Of a stretch of 64,000 nucleotides of DNA, positions 62,312-64,000 are shown piece after piece. Both the position numbers and the translations under genes were made by a program. This DNA is from Caldilineaceae bacterium (GTDB taxonomy: Bacteria; Chloroflexota; Anaerolineae; Caldilineales; Caldilineaceae), in assembly GCA_020634755.1 (NCBI GenBank), contig JACKBC010000001.1, forward strand, positions 124,001 to 188,000, in the 5' to 3' direction. Each line of letters starts with the position of its first letter. Position 1 is the first letter of the stretch. The notes below the pieces were generated by a model. The model was not told the origin of the DNA. It saw only the letters and a program-made list of their open reading frames with translations, and searched no databases.

Positions 62312-63055
62312 TCAGCCTGTCGTCCAACGGTCCGTCCTCTGCATACGCATGGCAATGCCGATCTGCACAATATTGGCTATATAGTGAGCCACAACAGGCG
62401 CCAAGAGGCCGCCAAACCCCAGAAAAAGCAAACCAAACAGAATCCCGGCCATGCCGGCGCCCGTCATGCCCCATACGCCTTGCGGGCTATGCATGACGCC
62501 AAATAATATGCCCGTGCCAATGAGCAGGGCCGGCATGGGGAGAAGCGGTGCAAAGCCGCCAATGAGCAAGCTGCGAAAGAGCAATTCTTCCAAAAGCACA
62601 ATGGGGACCATGGCCAGAATGACCAGGGCCAGTTGGCGCCGATTGTGGGGCACAATTGCATCAATAAGCGTAGGCGAATAGAAACGCGCCCCCGCGCTAT
62701 TCATAAGCCAGCGGGTAGAAACAAAGAAAACAAGCGCCAGCAAACAGCCCAGAATGATGCCTGCAAAAATCTGGATGGCGACCGGCATCAAGAGGCTGTT
62801 TATGCGCCAGCCCAGTTGCGCAAACGGCAGATTGCTTAAAAGCCCCAAACCCACACACACAGGCAATAACAAGATCCGCAAGATATTTTCGGCCGGCAGC
62901 AAAATCAGATTGCGATCGGGACGCCATGTACGCAAAAGTTTGGCTGTTGTATAGGTGCCATAGCCCAGAAAGGCAATGAGCACGCTGGTGATTAGCACAA
63001 ACATGTAGTAGCGCATGTTTGGAGCAATGTTAAAAAACGGTAAACTTGTCGCCAT
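62312..63055 (-). CDS. CPBP family intramembrane metalloprotease
   Basis: A 247-residue protein with about eight membrane segments. It has the three CPBP/Rce1 motifs: EELLFRS (EExxxR), FGVMHSPQG (FxxxH) and AHYIANI (HxxxN). Members are glutamate-type intramembrane proteases involved in bacteriocin self-immunity or prenyl-protein processing. The start could be ATG 63055, with AGAG upstream, or ATG 63085. A predicted small RNA on the other strand (63082-63137) begins within the leader. The target is unknown. Confidence 0.87.
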   Translation of the reverse strand: MATSLPFFNIAPNMRYYMFVLITSVLIAFLGYGTYTTAKLLRTWRPDRNLILLPAENILRILLLPVCVGLGLLSNLPFAQLGWRINSLLMPVAIQIFAGIILGCLLALVFFVSTRWLMNSAGARFYSPTLIDAIVPHNRRQLALVILAMVPIVLLEELLFRSLLIGGFAPLLPMPALLIGTGILFGVMHSPQGVWGMTGAGMAGILFGLLFLGFGGLLAPVVAHYIANIVQIGIAMRMQRTDRWTTG

Positions 63056-63081
63056 GCAAAACTCTATGTTAAAATTTAGTA

Positions 63082-63137
63082 ACATCCGAGGGAATTACTA
63101 GCCCTCTCTGCGGGAACAATGGCGTTCCCGCTTTTTT
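63082..63137 (+). ncRNA. Predicted small RNA with terminator
   Basis: A promoter-like TTGTCG (63046-63051), 18-base spacer and TAAAAT (63070-63075) lies before two hairpins: GAGGG/CCCTC (63088-63107) and GCGGGAAC/GTTCCCGC (63110-63131) followed by TTTTTT. No plus-strand gene ends nearby, so the terminator is orphan unless it ends this short RNA or an antisense transcript. Confidence 0.4.
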
Positions 63138-63163
63138 GTGGGCGCTGGTCGGACCCACCATGC

Positions 63164-63308
63164 TTACTAAGAAGCTGTCTGAAAAGGTGGTAGAGGTGTG
63201 TCACATGCCGGGAAAGGGCCACGCAATCCTGGTCACATCATGCGCAATTGGGCCTTTCCCGGCATATTTTTGAACCCAATTGTGACTTTTCAGACAACTT
63301 ACTAAGAA
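63164..63308. mobile_element. MITE-like element, 125 bp, flanked by a 10-bp target duplication
   Basis: The perfect direct repeat TTACTAAGAA (63164-63173, 63299-63308) flanks an element with terminal inverted repeats GCTGTCTGAAAAGG and ACTTTTCAGACAAC (12 of 14 match). An inner inverted repeat ATGCCGGGAAAGG/CCTTTCCCGGCAT forms a long hairpin. It encodes no protein. Confidence 0.8.
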
Positions 63309-63353
63309 TAATGATGCCAAGATGCCTGGCCCGTTGGGTATGTTGGGCATTCT

Positions 63354-63437
63354 CGATACACCGCAACGGTGTTGGCGATGCAGGCATCGCTCTTGAATGA
63401 TGAATCCGGCCCTATCCCTTGTCGTTGCGATCCACTG
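63354..63437 (+). repeat. Family A repeat, copy A13
   Basis: Runs from CGATACACCGCAACGGTGTT to GCGATCCACTG, with GATGAATCCGGCCC in the core. Full length, directly followed by family C copy C3. Confidence 0.88.
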
Positions 63438-63443
63438 CTTCTT

Positions 63444-63508
63444 TACACTCAGCTTTGATTGAGAACCGCGCTACAGCAACGAGTTGACAACTGCGCCTCA
63501 ACATAGAT
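63444..63508 (+). repeat. Family C repeat, copy C3 (short)
   Basis: ACACTCAGCTTTGATTGAGA at the left, CTCAACATAGATTA at the right. It matches the ends of C2 but lacks about 20 bases of the interior. Confidence 0.6.
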
Positions 63509-63610
63509 TAAACTGCTGGCGAATATGCTGGTTCCAGCACTCACATGCGCCAGAGGGTGAGGAGATCCGTAAATCATAATTTTCCAGAATAACATAGGAG
63601 AATAGATACC

Positions 63611-64000
63611 GTGAAAATCGCCGTGTTGATTAAACAGACGCCCGACACCGCCGAGCTGCCCAAAATATCGGCGGCGGACGCCAGCGGCGGCCAAGTGCAG
63701 GCCACTATGGTGATTAACCCATGGGATGAATTTGCCGCCGAAGAGGCCATTGATCTGTGTGACCGTTTTGACGGTGATTCGGTGGCCATTTCGTTTGGCC
63801 CAGCCGACGCGGCCGACGCGTTAAAGCACGCCCTGGCCATGGGCGTTAACGAGGCAGTCTTGATCGAAAATGACGCAGATAGTAGTGACAGCGGTGATGA
63901 CTGGACAACGGCGGCGCTATTGGCGGCGGCCATCAAGGCACAGGGGGAGGTAGATATTGTGCTCACCGGCAAGCAGAGCGTGGATGGCAACAGCGGCAGC
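63611..64000 (+). CDS. etfB: Electron transfer flavoprotein beta subunit (partial)
   Basis: 130 codons from GTG 63611, chosen because TAGGAG lies 10 bases upstream, to the window edge. The N-terminus MKIAVLIKQTPDTAEL, NPWDEFAAEEAIDL near residue 38 and LTGKQSVDGNSGS at the end are typical of EtfB/FixA. With EtfA it carries electrons from acyl-CoA dehydrogenases to the quinone pool; bifurcating forms need an additional motif not visible yet. etfA is expected to follow outside the window. The gene is a partial record only because the window ends. Confidence 0.95.
   Translation, partial: MKIAVLIKQTPDTAELPKISAADASGGQVQATMVINPWDEFAAEEAIDLCDRFDGDSVAISFGPADAADALKHALAMGVNEAVLIENDADSSDSGDDWTTAALLAAAIKAQGEVDIVLTGKQSVDGNSGS

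Larger units (their letters stand above)
63056..63610. other. Repeat- and MITE-bearing divergent intergenic region
   Basis: Holds a predicted promoter and terminator on the plus strand (63046-63137), a MITE-like element (63164-63308), family A copy A13 (63354-63437), family C copy C3 (63444-63508) and the leader of etfB. No protein gene is seen. Confidence 0.65.

Overview
The window looks like chromosomal DNA of a Chloroflexota bacterium, probably of the Anaerolineae/Caldilineae/Ardenticatenia branch. This rests on gene families and is not proven. The supporting features are a very long BTAD-type transcription factor with ATPase and TPR parts, a STAND ATPase fused to a 14-blade WD40 array, DUF2723 and DUF368 membrane proteins, secreted proteins with long Thr/Pro-rich linkers, MalF/MalG-type sugar permeases with a lipoprotein binding protein, a menaquinone methyltransferase and the start of an ETF operon. 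There are no phage genes, transposase genes or CRISPR arrays. The DNA is moderately GC-rich, so many long antisense reading frames are only shadows of real genes.

Layout. 1-3137: a YdeI-like gene, then a TetR regulator with a near-consensus promoter and palindromic operators next to an ABA4-like membrane protein and a second membrane protein. 3138-5397: repeat-rich DNA around one membrane protein. 5398-8745: the BTAD/ATPase/TPR regulator. 8896-9412: two tRNA-Ser, one tRNA-Arg and a 25-bp terminator stem, followed by a cloverleaf-like hairpin element and a frameshifted DinB gene. 10019-16554: YitT, DUF2723 and DUF368 membrane proteins, MATE exporter and a HAS-barrel-like protein. 16555-18988: a repeat-rich gap with a double SOS-box promoter, then a compact FtsK-type translocase and a small membrane protein. 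19020-28993 is mostly on the minus strand: a secreted protein, endonuclease III, a histidine phosphatase, a phosphoribosyltransferase, a secreted NucH/ExeM-type nuclease, a Cys-motif protein, a large DUF4350-like protein and an S49 peptidase.

29332-40870: the STAND/WD40 protein, an ECF-like sigma factor, a uracil-DNA-glycosylase-family protein, a GNAT, an M24 peptidase, a TPR histidine kinase and a P-loop kinase. 41185-45474: a sugar ABC importer (two permeases and a binding lipoprotein, with no ATPase here). 45543-48137 (minus): PIG-L deacetylase, ferredoxin, and a Crp/Fnr regulator overlapping a thioredoxin-like gene. 48493-53041: a secreted SH3b/PQQ-propeller protein, a polytopic mannosyltransferase-like protein and an RpiR regulator. 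53749-62307: a cell-envelope and quinone cluster (polysaccharide deacetylase, MenG, methyltransferase, class A PBP, SurE, PH-domain membrane protein, GT2 glycosyltransferase), followed by a convergent CPBP protease and the start of etfB.

The most unusual feature is the intergenic DNA. At least five families of short palindromic repeats (called A to E here) fill almost every sizeable gap and avoid genes. Family A, about 83 bp, has 13 recognisable copies, most of them just upstream of gene starts, plus fragments. A separate 125-bp MITE-like element with terminal inverted repeats and a perfect 10-bp direct repeat lies at 63164-63308. No element in the window encodes a transposase, so these repeats are either moved in trans or are functional structured sequences.
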